NCBI GenBank assembly: GCA_948567375.1
Contig: OX419755.1
Coordinates: forward strand, 6,763,001 to 6,827,000
DNA: 64,000 nt
Source of the DNA: Lunularia cruciata
Taxonomy: Eukaryota > Streptophyta > Marchantiopsida > Lunulariales > Lunulariaceae
Direction: 5' to 3'
Part shown: in pieces, positions 46,822 to 58,835 of the stretch
How positions within the stretch are numbered: the stretch's first letter is position 1
Layout: the number at the start of each line of letters is the position of its first letter
Notes under the pieces: model-generated
What the model was told of the DNA's origin: nothing
Databases searched by the model: none
What the model saw: the letters and a program-made list of their open reading frames with translations, nothing else
Position numbers and translations under genes: made by a program

Positions 46822-47855
46822 ACCACCCAGATTGAAAGGGGAAAAACGGAGGAGAATTGGAACTGATGTGAGAATAAGAAGAATAGATACAAATTGGTAC
46901 TACATCATCGGGTAAGATTGATAGAGGATTGGGATCTTCAATGTGCATTTCAACTAACTCTATTTACAACTGAAAATTGGCTCCAAAACTCAAAGTTTGC
47001 TTTAAATTTCCAATGCCGATGCTCTCTAATTTCACTGAACTTCAATCTACTTTGGTTCACTTCCGTGTTTAGCGTTGGCATGCAAAATTGGATCCATCAA
47101 TGTGTACTTTGTGTTTGGCTCGGTAGAAAGAACCCAAATTCTCTAGAAATAACTTGCAAAGCTCTGGCCTAGAGAAGGATTTTGCCTACAAGAAAAGTTT
47201 AATTTAAAGCTCATTACCATAGGTGCCATCCATTCCCTTACAAGTTCCTCCAACCCGTGTAAATAATCCTTATTTTGATGGGGTAAATGCATCCATATGC
47301 CGTCTAACTAATCTAACGCCCTACTTGCTAAGATACGCCCAGATTTTAAATCCTTGTTGTAAAACATTTTTACGTACCATTCATTTTTGTCCCCTTTGTT
47401 TTGTACAAGAACCGTTCCTCAAGTTTACAGCCAAGTGCCAGGTCCCCTAAGCGGTCCTAAAGTCCCCATTTGAAACCCCTGGTTATCCTTTAAAGCTCAT
47501 ACGGATATACTCGTAACCGCCATTAGTCAATAGTGATACAGTACGTAATTATTACAACTTGTCACCAGGCTATTCGAAAATGTCTGTTGGCGAGCGCAAC
47601 ACACTAGGCGAATTGAGTGGTCCCTTGGTACTGCATACTTTACTGTGATTCCCGAAAGGATCGAGAAGTCCTCGTAAGAAAGGTGACATGCTTGGTGTCC
47701 AAAAGGTATTAACCACGGCGAAGGTAAGGGTCTCGCAATGTTTGACTCCGAAGGACGTCTTTACCACGCGGATTCGCTTAAAAGTTCCCATCGTCCGTTG
47801 GATGTGGTAGAAACCTGAGGCTTTTCGGGCGGTACGAAGAGGGCACAAGCGCCGA
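46822..47855. other. Transition from transposon block to gene island, no gene seen
   Basis: Composition becomes less AT-rich and CpG more frequent from about 47200. Open stretches here are short and without family resemblance. Confidence 0.3.
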
Positions 47856-47859
47856 GAGA

Positions 47860-48430
47860 AAAGAGAGAGGGAAAGAAATGGGAAAGATATTAGAAGGAGT
47901 TCTGAAAGAAAGGTGAATCAAATGCGAGGTTTCTAGAGGCTAGGGAGAGGGAAAGACATAACGGGCAGGTTGAAAGTAAATGATTGTCATTGAGTAAATA
48001 AAATTCGATGTTACTAAAGACTAGAGACTAAGAGAGAAATGGAAAAGATCTTCTTACCCGAAAGTAAAAGAACGGCTATTGAGTAGATCAAATGCGATGT
48101 TTCTAGAGGCTGGAAAGAATACTTTAGCAATTTGTTACTAATTTGCTTGTGTCCATGAGATAAGGGTACGTATCTGACAAAAGGTGGCCTCGAAGACACG
48201 CCTCGTCACCTTCTCGATGAGTTTCTTTCTAGAGGCTCTAGAGAGGGAAAGGAATGGGAAAGATGTTACAGGAGTTGTGAAAGTGAAAAGAGGCCCGTCG
48301 AGTAAATCAACTGCGATGTTCTAGAGGCTGGAATGCAGGTAAAAAACTTGCTAGCAGATAGGTCGACTCTATGAGATAAGGGTACGTATCTCACAAAAGG
48401 TGGCCACGAAGACACGCCTCGTCACCGTTC
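47860..48430. repeat. Degenerate tandem repeats of about 170-212 bp
   Basis: GAGAGGGAAAG-type blocks recur at about 47865, 47945, 48030 and 48240, each followed by GTAAATCAAATGCGATGTTTCTAGAGGCT. The block GAGATAAGGGTACGTATC...CGCCTCGTCACC recurs nearly unchanged at 48157-48210 and 48373-48426 (period about 216 bp). Confidence 0.75.
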
Positions 48431-49500
48431 CATGAGTGCATGTATAGGATAAAGCGCAACTACTGCACGTAAAGTTAAAGTGCGTTAGGGTGAATTATTT
48501 ATTCATAATAGTAGGAACTAAAATATTTAGAAGGCAGAGGGATTATATATATAGAGTTCTGATATTCATCTCATCTATTTATTTCATTTTCTTAGCAAAA
48601 TTTATTCATACACCATATCAATATTAAGATCTAGAAACTATAAGAACCCGCATTAGATTAAAATTTAATGCGTTATTTACGAAATCAGTTATAATTCCAT
48701 AAACTACACAGGTCAAAAGATATGTATTATGAGATTATTTTATTATATCTCCAAGATTCGAAGACACACTAGCCTAACACTAGATTAATATATTGGAATC
48801 AATCAATACTATGGAATTAAGATGATTCCATAAACTAAGTCAATTACAAGATATACACCTCTCTATTTATAATATAGATTAAGTACTACCATTTTCAAAA
48901 TATAGTTATTTTGATAGATGTAAAGTGTTCTCAAAATTCACTAGCCCTTGCATTGCATGGCACCCCCACAAGTTTCATGAAAGAAGGACATGGGATGCCC
49001 CAACTCCTTTTCCTCCAAAGATTTAACATCTCCCACTTGCTTTAAAATAAATTTAATCTTATAAACCAAAATTTCACTCCGCATTGCACACTCCTTAGTT
49101 ACTAACAGTCCATGTGACCAATTGATAAAATTAGTTGCATAAAAGATCACGTGTATTTTTTGTCTTTCTCTTTCTTTATTTGATCTTCAAATCTCATTAA
49201 TCTCTTGTCCATTCTCTTTAGTTTACTTTATATCTTTATCTTCTTTGAGTTATTAGATGTCAATTTCCACCATATAATTAAATCGTAATAGTATCAACAT
49301 AGTTCTTAATTTTAGGGGTTAACCAATTTCTATGATAACAAAAATGGCTCTTATTTACAGAATTGCGAATGCCCTCTTCGAATGCAACCATGTGAAACTA
49401 AAAGATTAAGAAAATATGTTAACTGATAAGTGCACTTCTCGATCTTTTAGTAGAAATAGAAGAGTAAATGTAGTTATCTTTATTAATATCTATGGACGAC
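48431..49500. other. AT-rich intergenic DNA upstream of the F-box gene
   Basis: Very AT-rich, several TATATA words, no coding signal. Confidence 0.4.
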
Positions 49501-50724
49501 CCAGATCGAGAAATGTGACCGAAGCCTCACGGCCAGGATTTTCTTATGTGGAGGACGTGGGTGTAGTGGAGTGAATTCTAAAACCTGAACGTAACCTTGT
49601 AGTGGTCCGGTTAAGTTTATGCAACCCCCACCACCCACCCCCGAGTAACGAAGCGGCAATAATCAGCGGCAGTAATCAGCGCCTGGTTACCCAATATCGC
49701 TGGAAGGGAAGGGAAGATTGTAACGCCTGTGTCCAGGTGCATGAAGAAACGGAGTGGAAAAGGAGGTCGAGGATCTAACTGATGGTGATAAACTTTACCC
49801 AGTGGATCTTCCAATCTTACCGCGGTACTAACGCGACTTTTGTGGCCGACTATCCGGCTTGTGGGTGGTTTCCTCTCTCCGGATCGAGAGTGGGAGAGGG
49901 AAAGAAAAGAACAAAAAGATAGAGAAGAGAACTCGCCTTAACAGGTAGAGATGATCGTTGACTGTCTGGTTCATTGAAGTTGAGGATTGATTAATTGATG
50001 AAATGTTGCTAGATTTCCTTCTGTGTAGATTGGGCTTTTGATGTTCCTGTTGAATCTTGTTGATTGTTATCGAGCTTCCACGTTTCTTACAGCAGTTTTG
50101 CTGCAACCTTCTTGGTCGTTCTGGAAGGAGAGACCTGGTGTGGCGAGTGTGAAATAGTTGTGAGAGAGCGTTTGTTTTCATTTCGTTTCAATCTGTTCTC
50201 CGATATGGAGAATTTTCTCGTTGGTTTGTAGTGAGATGAAACTGCAGCGTCCTTTCATCTGCAGAAGCCGCGCCTCTTGTGTCAGGTGTCGTTCCGCAGC
50301 ACGTTAGCATTTGCGTACATCTTTTGTGTTTGACTTGTGGTCCATTTGTCGCCGTCTCCGTGTTTGCCCTGATCTACAGTTTTGGTCATGTGGAATTTGT
50401 TCGTCCTTGATTAGCTGTTACCAACTAATTGGTGAATCTTCTTCTTCTATCTTACTACTTGTCACAACTAGGTCTCGTGTATGTCCATGGTGAGAGGAAC
50501 AATTTCTGATGTTTAGATACATTCTAATTCTCTACGTGTTTATTAACACAGGGCTCTCCCCGTGACGATCAATTTGTTCTTCACGGTGTTGCTGTACACG
50601 GGATGCTTTCGCTGTGAAGCTATGCGGGAGGTGTTACAATGAGTAGTTTTTCTTGTGTAAACTTATCGCTGTGCTGCGAATCCGTCTTTGCAAGACGTTG
50701 ATCATCTCGTGCTTCTGCCTCGTC
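49501..50724 (+). promoter_or_regulatory. Promoter and 5' leader region of the FBXO7/SKIP22-like gene
   Basis: The composition shifts to higher GC from about 49500 and no long frame is present, as expected of promoter plus leader. A possible small intron lies at about 50477-50552 (GTATGT...TTAACACAG). The transcription start cannot be fixed from sequence. Confidence 0.35.
50639..50701 (+). CDS. Upstream ORF of 20 codons in the leader
   Basis: ATG at 50639, TGA at 50699-50701, ending 23 bp before the main ATG and in a different frame. It could lower translation of the main frame by requiring reinitiation or leaky scanning. Whether it lies in the mature transcript is unknown. Confidence 0.3.
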   Translation: MSSFSCVNLSLCCESVFARR

Positions 50725-52686
50725 ATGGCAAGTTTGAAACTGCGAGTCAGGACCAGCGGTGGTCCTACGGTCAAAGTGCAAGTGCCTGTCCTCTGCTCTC
50801 TACAGGATTTCAAAGAAGTTATTGCCCCTCTGATTTCGTTGCCTCCATCGTCTTTCAGTTTGTCGCTGAACAAGAAAGATGCAATCCGCGGCCCCGGCAC
50901 TGCTCTTTTAACTTCTTTCGGTGTGACGAGCGGGGATCTCTTGTTCTACCTTGAGGATTCAGGAGGAGGACTTGAACATGAGCAGGGCGCGAGTACTTCT
51001 GCTGCTATTCCCGGAACAGTTACAGCAGCAAGAGAAGTCAGTATTCCTGGAGGACCCAGTACTTCTATGTCAGTTGGATCCGGTACGAGCTGTAACTCAC
51101 GCATTTCGGCCAGTAGAGAAACCGCTAAAGCAAATTTGAGAGAGCTTTGCGCTTCTGCGGCGACTCGAAGGGCAACGATGCAAAGGCCTATGGATCAGTC
51201 TGCCGGAGGTTTGGACTCTAGTTTTACAGCGGCACCTGCAGATTCGAGTATAGTACCTGTGTTGAATGCAATTGCGCATGATACTCAGATCGCCCCCAAC
51301 GAGGAAATCGTGAGCAGCATGACCGATGGAAAGGAGGTGAACTCAGTAGTTGAACGGCGTCTGCCGATTCCAGACCTCCTGCAACGAGTTCTATACAGGG
51401 AGAAAGGAAATATACGGATGGCTCCTTCGTATATGATCCTTGCGGTCCATGCTGTGATGTTAGAAACTGGATTTGTGAGGGTTGATTCAGGTCATCCTGA
51501 AGGGGAAGGGCATGAACTTCCACTTGGTTGGAGCTCTACTGGGCTAGTCAATCTCGTCTACACGCTACCAGAGCTATTAATATTAGAGGATAGAGTTCCT
51601 TCTATAGCCCAAGGCGCAGAAGCTCTTCTTCGTTGCCAGATAGTTGGGAATTCTGTTGTTGTCTATGGGGCCGTTACAGGGGGAACTGTGCATCGCCTGA
51701 GTTTGTCAGTCAAAAAGTTTCTGCTGGAGGACTCTAAACTTTGGACAGCCGCCCATGACGGGGATAATCAGAAGGACTCAAGCATGGATGACATTAACCA
51801 GGAGGGCAGTCGTAATGTCAATGCGACTGCTCCGCATAGACCTAGCGAGACACCTGCTGTTTTTGGTCTCGGGAGTGAAGAAACTGTGTTTTGTCACGTT
51901 TTTGATCTTTGGAAGGACGTCAAAGACTCACTCTCCCTTCCGTTACTGACGTTCATATGTGAAAAAGCTGGACTTCCACCACCGCCATCTCTTCTCAGGC
52001 TTCCCACTGAACTAAAAATAAAAGTGCTGGACTCACTTCCAGCAGTAGCGTTGGCAAATTTGGCATGCGTCTCCTCGGAACTCAGGTTCCTTGCAGCAAG
52101 CGAGGATCTCTGGATGAAGCATTACCGCAAGGAATTCGGCGCTGGTGGGGATAGAGCTCCCGGGGGCCGTGGTTGGAAAAACGCTTTCGTGCGGGATTGG
52201 GAGCACAGGAGAAGGAGAGAAGAAGAAAGAAGAGAAGCTGAGAGGTTTCTTCGGAACGACAACTTTCCTCCCGAGCTACTGCGAACTCCACCTTTCGCAC
52301 CTTTCGGAGGATTGGATTATTTTCACGGTATGGGAGGGGGCTCACGGGGTGGTTTTGGTGGTCTCGGTTCAGACGGTGGGGGTGGATTTCGGAACTATGG
52401 ATTTCGCGTAGGTCCGCTTGGGAATCCCACGGCTTTCGGTGGCAACCGGACTGTAGGCAGGCTTGACTTTGGGTTCGGTGGGCACCGGGATGGCGTTGCG
52501 TGTTTCTCCAGTGTGGACTTCGATGGCCAGGGATTGCGACCGTGGCCATCTCCAAACCCTCTAGCTTTGAGGGGAACGCGGTCTCTCGGTACATATGGTG
52601 GCGGACGTGGAACTGATTCTCAATCACGCAGACTGGATGGGGATGGGGATGCTAGTTTGTTCACGGGGTTGGGTCCCTACCGCTGA
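50725..52686 (+). CDS. F-box protein, FBXO7/SKIP22 family
   Basis: 653 residues, uninterrupted. The first ATG (50725, context GTCATGGCA) is chosen because the N-terminal domain begins there; the frame runs further upstream without ATG. Residues 1-76 are a ubiquitin-like domain (MASLKLRVRTSGG to SGDLLFYLE) as in plant SKIP22. Residues 213-400 resemble the FP/PI31-like domain (LYREKGNIRMAPSYMILAVH, then VVVYGAVTGG, and HVFDLWKDVKDSLSLP). Residues 421-467 are the F-box (LLRLPTELKIKVLDSLPAVA to DLWMKHYRKEFG). Residues 491-511 are strongly basic, and 512-653 are Gly/Pro/Arg/Phe-rich like the C-terminus of FBXO7. The family serves as substrate receptor of SCF ubiquitin ligases through SKP1/ASK binding. 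The last codons are GTPYR-like followed by TGA. Confidence 0.9.
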   Translation: MASLKLRVRTSGGPTVKVQVPVLCSLQDFKEVIAPLISLPPSSFSLSLNKKDAIRGPGTALLTSFGVTSGDLLFYLEDSGGGLEHEQGASTSAAIPGTVTAAREVSIPGGPSTSMSVGSGTSCNSRISASRETAKANLRELCASAATRRATMQRPMDQSAGGLDSSFTAAPADSSIVPVLNAIAHDTQIAPNEEIVSSMTDGKEVNSVVERRLPIPDLLQRVLYREKGNIRMAPSYMILAVHAVMLETGFVRVDSGHPEGEGHELPLGWSSTGLVNLVYTLPELLILEDRVPSIAQGAEALLRCQIVGNSVVVYGAVTGGTVHRLSLSVKKFLLEDSKLWTAAHDGDNQKDSSMDDINQEGSRNVNATAPHRPSETPAVFGLGSEETVFCHVFDLWKDVKDSLSLPLLTFICEKAGLPPPPSLLRLPTELKIKVLDSLPAVALANLACVSSELRFLAASEDLWMKHYRKEFGAGGDRAPGGRGWKNAFVRDWEHRRRREEERREAERFLRNDNFPPELLRTPPFAPFGGLDYFHGMGGGSRGGFGGLGSDGGGGFRNYGFRVGPLGNPTAFGGNRTVGRLDFGFGGHRDGVACFSSVDFDGQGLRPWPSPNPLALRGTRSLGTYGGGRGTDSQSRRLDGDGDASLFTGLGPYR

Positions 52687-55600
52687 AACCTCCTAAATCA
52701 AGGGAATCTTGCAAGAGGGGACCGATCCAGCTTTGCATCCAGGACTAGTTGGATATATATCATCACTGTTGCCAATTCTAATGGAAGTTCTTTAACCAGG
52801 GAGATCAATCGAGTCTGAAGATACGAGCTTGGACTGGCAGTCGAAGAAGGAATTGTCAACTAGGCGTTTGGGTAAAAGTTTCAGAGAAGCGGTCGTTCGT
52901 CATTAATGCATACGGGGCGGAGGCTACGTTGACTATGAGAGTGTCCATAGACGGTTTCTGCGTACAAATTTTCCAGATCATTCTGAAGTACGCAGATCAG
53001 TTTGTTGGTTTGAGGTGTTAACATGTGTTTTTAAACTGCACCGGTCGTTACGTGTAGTGTGGATCACACTAGTTATCGGAGTTACAATTTGCTCTTACAG
53101 CGTTTCAAAAGCTTAACTGCTATGAGAGTAATTTTATCATGTACTCCGCACCATCCAAAACTTGAAATTTCAGTGATCAGTGGAAAGTACAATCCCTATA
53201 TTCAGTCAATGCGGAATGATAGTGAACTTATGAGCGAATTGTAGTTGTATATTTAACTCAGATGATGACGGAAAGAGACATTCGCCTATCGCCGCCTTGC
53301 TACTAGAAGTTGCAATTGCTACGTATTTATCCGATGCCCAGATTAGAGAGCTGATAGCAGCCATGCCTCTCTTTACATGCGAAGCGCGAACTGTTGTACT
53401 GGAGGCAGCTCAGAGAATACTTATTTTCCTTAAGCTTATGTGAAGACGTGGGTTTTCTAGCACATGAGCACAGGGTGTATGTAATCATATGACCCACAAT
53501 CGTGATACTCGCACCTTACTAGCGCTTTATTACTGGAGTCGCTCTCCAAAAAACCTGCGATGTATCCTCTAATTCAAACTCAAGGTTAGTCCGTTTCAGA
53601 AATCACACTGAGTATCTTCCGTGTGTATTGTTTATCGGTGCAGTAAACCCAGATATGGGCCTTTCGTGGGGTATAGCACCAGGGCAAGAATTCTTCTGAC
53701 ATTTTTCCTGAAGATTAAAGAATGCTACAGGGTTCTCAGCTTTGGTTTGAAATACTTATGAAGCGTAATACTGAGGTACCCTTTTCGAACTTGAAAACCC
53801 GTTCTTTTGCTTCTGTGCCCTCTTTTGTGGCTTGGGTGTGTGGGTCCCTTTGTAGGTCTTCGTGTCTTGTACTTCGAAGTTCAATTCGTCCAGTCTTTCC
53901 TCTGTTTCTGTGCCATTTTTTAACCTGTAGGACGTCTCCAGTATCCTCTTTTCTTCGCGCTTTATGGGTGGCTTTGATAGGTCGATAGACATCTTGGTTT
54001 GTGGGCTCACAATCTCTTTCCATGAATAACGACTTATTCACTCCTATTCCCTATGCGTTCTTAGCAATAAAGTCTGCACGTTCTACCCTATGACTTGCAC
54101 GTCAAAGGATGAAACTGTCGAGATAAAGCGCGCTTCAGGTGCGCTCACTTTTAGTAAGACTGGCATACGAAGTCAGTTTTGTCTCTAGCATTCAGTAAAT
54201 GCGCCATTCGGAGGATTGCTAAGCTATAGATAGCTTGTTTATCGTTGACTGCTTCTTATGTCATGATCCAGAGAAGATCCACAGGCAAAAGACATTGTGT
54301 GTGATGGGCGAGGGTATTTGTAGGCTAGGAGACAGCTATGCCCTGCAGGCACTCAAGCACATCTTGGTGGTAAGTATTGCCTTCTTAGTCCTCGATTTCG
54401 CGCTCATGAGATTGAGACGAAAGGTGTATGCATTGTTGCCTAGCATATTCTTTCTGGAAGCACTGCTCCCAATACATTAACCTGGTCCGGGGGAGCCGAA
54501 AGTTTAAAGGGGGATGAACTTTCTAAAGTCAGGCAGTTCTAGGTCATGCTGCTGCCCGATGAGATGACGTTGAAATTGTTCCAAGTAATTAGACTTTCTT
54601 GCAGAAGTACGGCCCCAACAACTATAGTAGAACAATCATCTCACCTTGTAAGCAGTCGAATCTCAACATTCCTATTTCCCGGAATCGCCCATGTTTGCTC
54701 GATCACGGGAGCAGGCGCATCCCCTGCAGAAGTTTCATCTTCTTCACGATGCTTGCGAGGATAATTTTGATGGGCAAAATTGTAAACAGCAACGTGGGGT
54801 AAGAATCTCCACGTAAGCGAAAGGAGAGATTGTGGTTTTCTGCGTGTGGAATTGAGTTGTAACAACTATCATGAACTAGTTAACGATGAGAAAACCTTCA
54901 CCAACGTATGATGCTTCGCATGGGGTTTTAATGATATCTATCTTTATTGTATCCCTTCAGTGCTAACTGCGCGTACTCTATGGTGCAGTTGACTGTACAA
55001 CTGGTTCGTCAGTGCCTTCGAATGCTTGCTAGATCTGGTGACTGCAGACGGCGCTCTCCGTTTCCTGATTAGTTCGTTTCCATGCTTTTGACTACTGGAA
55101 GTCCTACAGTTTAAGACGAGGGAGGGCGATAAATTGCAATTGCACTCTAGAAATTTCCAGTTCAAAATAAGCAAATTGAGATACACGAGTAAGGGCAATG
55201 AACTGCACATATGAGAGTTATGAACGGCTGGAACAAGCTTACTACGCACCGTTCCTCTACAAGAATAATATTCTTTAAGGTTGTTAATTTGTGTATAAGA
55301 ATCCTATTATTTATAGTCTCAATAGAATAGTCTAAGAGTAAGTCACATTTACTGTTTTTTAACATATCTTGGAGAATATATTTAACATATATTTAAAACT
55401 AATTTCTTTGGATTCAACCATATCAGTCTTCTGAGTTTGCTTGTTGAAGACTCCTTGCTGTACGAGTTTCAATCTCAACTATGAAATCTTTTAAGATAAA
55501 TCATCAATTGTCAACTTTATAGTGGGATCAAAGAATGAAAGCATCTGAAAATAAATTCCAACTTTCAATAAAGACCACAACCGTGCATCTGATAGAACCT

Positions 55601-57160
55601 AATGTTCAGAACGGTAGACTGCGGAGAAGTGCAAACCTCCATGCGGCGTTCCACTGATTGAGAATGAGCTGAGCTTCCTCACTCAGGTCGAACTCAAGAT
55701 TCGTGGACTCAGTGTAAGCTGTGTAAGACCCCCGAGAGCCACGGGGGACTCTTGAGGCTCCACCAAGTACTGTGAAGGATAACACCATTGAAATCTTGGG
55801 TCCAGATCTTCAATTCGAGGGATCGGGGGTAGAATCGTGAAGTTGCTAGACAACGAACTTTTGATTTCTGGAGGAGCAGTAGCTTGTAGAAGTATCCATT
55901 TTGCTGATTCGTGGTAGGATCAAGATTAAAGGTTAGAGGATTAGAGGGTTCTTGAGACTCGACACTGACACGTAGTGCATTGGGTATATGTACACACTGT
56001 AGTAGCGGGACGCGTCTTGAACTGACCGGACTCGGTAGAATTTCTCCGCTTTCAGGTCAAATTGAGAAGAAATTTTGGAGATTTGGGTGGTGTGACCCCA
56101 TCTCCGAACTCCCTGAGTGAATTTATGGTTGAACAAAACCCTTCGTGTTGATAAGTATTCTCCTCTGTTCACAGTGGACGAACATTTGGGAGCAAAATGG
56201 TGACTGTGGACTAGAACTTTATGGTAAATGTATAGGACGAGTGGGTTTATTTTCCATTCTTTCTCTACATAACTTAAGGAACCAGATTGAATTGCACTGT
56301 CATATGTCAGCACGGATTCGGAACCGAAATGTCATTCATAAGCGTCGCTGGTGGAAGGCTACTTCGATTACTTTACGACACCTGGATATGACGTCGCCGG
56401 AGTTCCACTGTCTCGGGCTATCCCACTTTTAGAATCCGCCTCCATGGCAGGGCCTCCTGTTGTATGACATCTTCCACTTCTGCATGTCGAACTCGCACCC
56501 ATAGAACTTTGTGTTAAAGAAACACACCTGACGCGCGAGCGTTTGCTTAGCGGACTGCCAAGTTGCAAATCTGCCAAGCGATTCTACTGGGCAAATAGCA
56601 GTTTCGTCAGAGATTTTCAGTCATGAAGTCATGCTCTTGTATAGCACGTCTTGTTGTCCAGTGTGGTTCAGCATACAGTACAACTGTCTAAATGAGCATC
56701 ATCTCACTGTCTTTAGCAAAAGGCGTGCCATAAACAATCCGTGTAATTACGCACCTTTCATGGTTTACAGCACTGGCTCTGCGTTGATGATTCTGTACAT
56801 TACACTGAAGTAGTGCAATCTCCAATAAACTTCACGTTGATGGGGCCAGAAGGGCTGCTTGTCTTCAGATAATCATTTTGTTGGTAAAGACTGACGTTGC
56901 GAAGGTCAAGGATACTTCTTGTTGCATATTCTCTATACCTTTTTGAGGAATCCTCTTTAGCTGGAATGACGATCCACGAAACTCGGTAATTGAATAATTC
57001 CCTAGGACAGAACATTTCCGTGTATCTTGAGTCTGAGTACTTTCACTCCCAATCCGACATCAGGATCTATCGTTTCCTAAGACATATCAATTCTTCCAGC
57101 ATCACAGATATGCAAACAAGTGTAAGACAAGCTGCAGATTCACAATATTCGTCGACCAAA
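52687..57160. other. Intergenic region, no convincing gene
   Basis: It holds the 3' flank of the F-box gene and about 4 kb of unique-looking DNA. The open stretches (for example 55933-56313 minus, 126 codons) lack recognisable motifs. No RNA gene was identified by eye. Confidence 0.35.
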
Positions 57161-57164
57161 TACC

Positions 57165-57440
57165 GTAACACTAACCGGACACTGCACAGGAAAAACTTAC
57201 CACAAGTTGGCATTACACATCTATCGACCATTGCATATAGTGACATACTCACAGGCTTGATATTATATACGAATCTGACAACTGCCAAATGCTTGGCATC
57301 GACTGTTGCATAAGTGACTTACCCATAGGTTCGATCTGACAACTGACGAATGGTTGAGATTAAGTCAATGCTGACATACTCATTGATTTGCTACTACGTA
57401 CCAATTGGACAACTACCCAGTGATATATGGTCACTTCCTC
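57165..57440. repeat. Imperfect tandem repeats of about 60-75 bp
   Basis: Units with GACATACTCACAGGCTTGAT...TCTGACAACTGCC recur as GACTTACCCATAGGTTCGA..TCTGACAACTGAC and GACATACTCATTGATTTGC...GGACAACTACCC. Identity is modest. Confidence 0.5.
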
Positions 57441-58019
57441 GAGTCGATATGGCACCAAATTCAATACGAAGCATATAGGTATCATCGCGTCGGTGCGAGA
57501 AAGCAGACTGAAGTCGACAATTTTTACCTCCGGACATGAATGTGATAATGAACAATTATCTAGTTTTTTTAAATTTGACAATTCGTTATCCATACTTGCT
57601 TTTCATCACAAGCAGTGTGGCATTATCAAATCAATCGTTTAAGTTACAGCTACATTCGCAGTACTGCTACCCATAAATCGCTTAATAACCGTGTTTCGAA
57701 TCAATCTAATGTGAATCCATAGATATGAATATATCTGACAGGAGAATCAAATGAACATCACTCTCGTTCGTGTCAGTGAAGTCTGAAACTCTCGTTTCTG
57801 AAATACATCCGTCAAATGAGGTCCAGTATGTTCTCCAGTGAGTTCGGTCATCATAAGAAAGTTCTGCATGTCCGAAGACTCGAACAAATCAATCGAAGAA
57901 GATGTTCTCAAAAGATCATGTATCATAGAACAGGTTCATGGCTTCTCGACTTTGCAAACGGATCCTGGGAGATCGTCACAACCAACAAAAAGCAATCTAC
58001 GTGTTATGTGATCCAGTGA

Positions 58020-58360
58020 GTTGGAGCGGCCGGACTGGAGCTCAACTGGAAGAAATTAGATTTTCAAGTTGAACGAAGAATTCGGCTCGAAGTTGCAACC
58101 GGGCTGGAGTTAAACCAGAAAGAGAAAACATTAAGACTCTCGAGCCGGATGCAGAATTCGGCCCGGTCCGGAGTTCGAACCATCAGCACAAGAAATGAAA
58201 CTTTCGCTTGGACTGGAATTCAACCATCGGGTGAAGTAGTCGTTCGATCTTCACACGGGCTTGTTGGACTATTCCCAGGATTGAATGGAGGACCACGAAA
58301 TCGTTGGCGTACCGGATGAAAGAGAGCTGGGTCCGTAACTCAACCATCGGGTGGATCGTT
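58020..58360. repeat. Diverged repeats with GGACTGGAGTTCAACC-type words
   Basis: Words such as CGGACTGGAGCTCAACT, CGGGCTGGAGTTAAACC, GTCCGGAGTTCGAACC, TGGACTGGAATTCAACCATCGGGTG and TCCGTAACTCAACCATCGGGTG recur every 50-110 bp, so the stretch grew by repeated duplication. Confidence 0.55.
58225..58320 (-). pseudogene. Possible group II intron reverse-transcriptase fragment
   Basis: The minus strand encodes FIRYANDFVVLHSILGIVQ followed by QARVKIERLL, which resembles the catalytic RT block of group II intron maturases (R-Y-A-D-D-F-V-V-L-H, then a helix with Q-x-x-R). The second position of the YADD box is Asn. Upstream blocks are absent and the neighbourhood is repetitive. It may be a scrap of organellar or bacterial-type intron DNA, or chance. 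Confidence 0.35.
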
Positions 58361-58818
58361 GAGTTACGGGAGAACGCTGACACCTGCAATTTGTACGTAC
58401 AGTGGAGGTCTAATATCCTGACAAAACCATTACTTGCCAACATGGAGCTGCAATCGCCATCGATGACTAGCGGATGACACGGCCGACACGTGGCATCAAG
58501 GGGTTTGTGTGGTGTCCTTAAGTCTATGTGCCAAAATTGAGGTACTGTTAACATCAATTCTAGAAAATCCTAGTGACCATCAATTCGATTGCACTAAGGA
58601 CAGGGTTATTAACAGTAATGACAAACTTCTGCTCTGTAATCCTCTTCAAGTAGTGTATGTGTGGAAGGCAACCGTGTAAAAAAAACGAAGGATGGAAAGA
58701 CCCTATCGAGCAGTACAAGGGAGAGAAAAAAAGTAACATCGTGCCGTACCAGGAAAGAAAAAAAAAGAAAAAGTAACATGGGGCTAAGTCCCAATATGAT
58801 TAAATTAGACGTAATTAG

Positions 58819-58835
58819 TAACCCTAACCCTAATT
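58819..58835. promoter_or_regulatory. Telobox-like AACCCTAACCCTAA
   Basis: A double AACCCTA word within a 17-bp stretch. In plants such teloboxes occur in promoters and leaders of expressed genes. Here it lies 2.8 kb upstream of the F-box/LRR gene, and no transcript start is known nearby. Confidence 0.35.

Noticed and set aside
55933-56313. 126-codon minus-strand ORF as a gene
   Set aside because: No recognisable motif, no start context and no neighbouring exon-like sequence.
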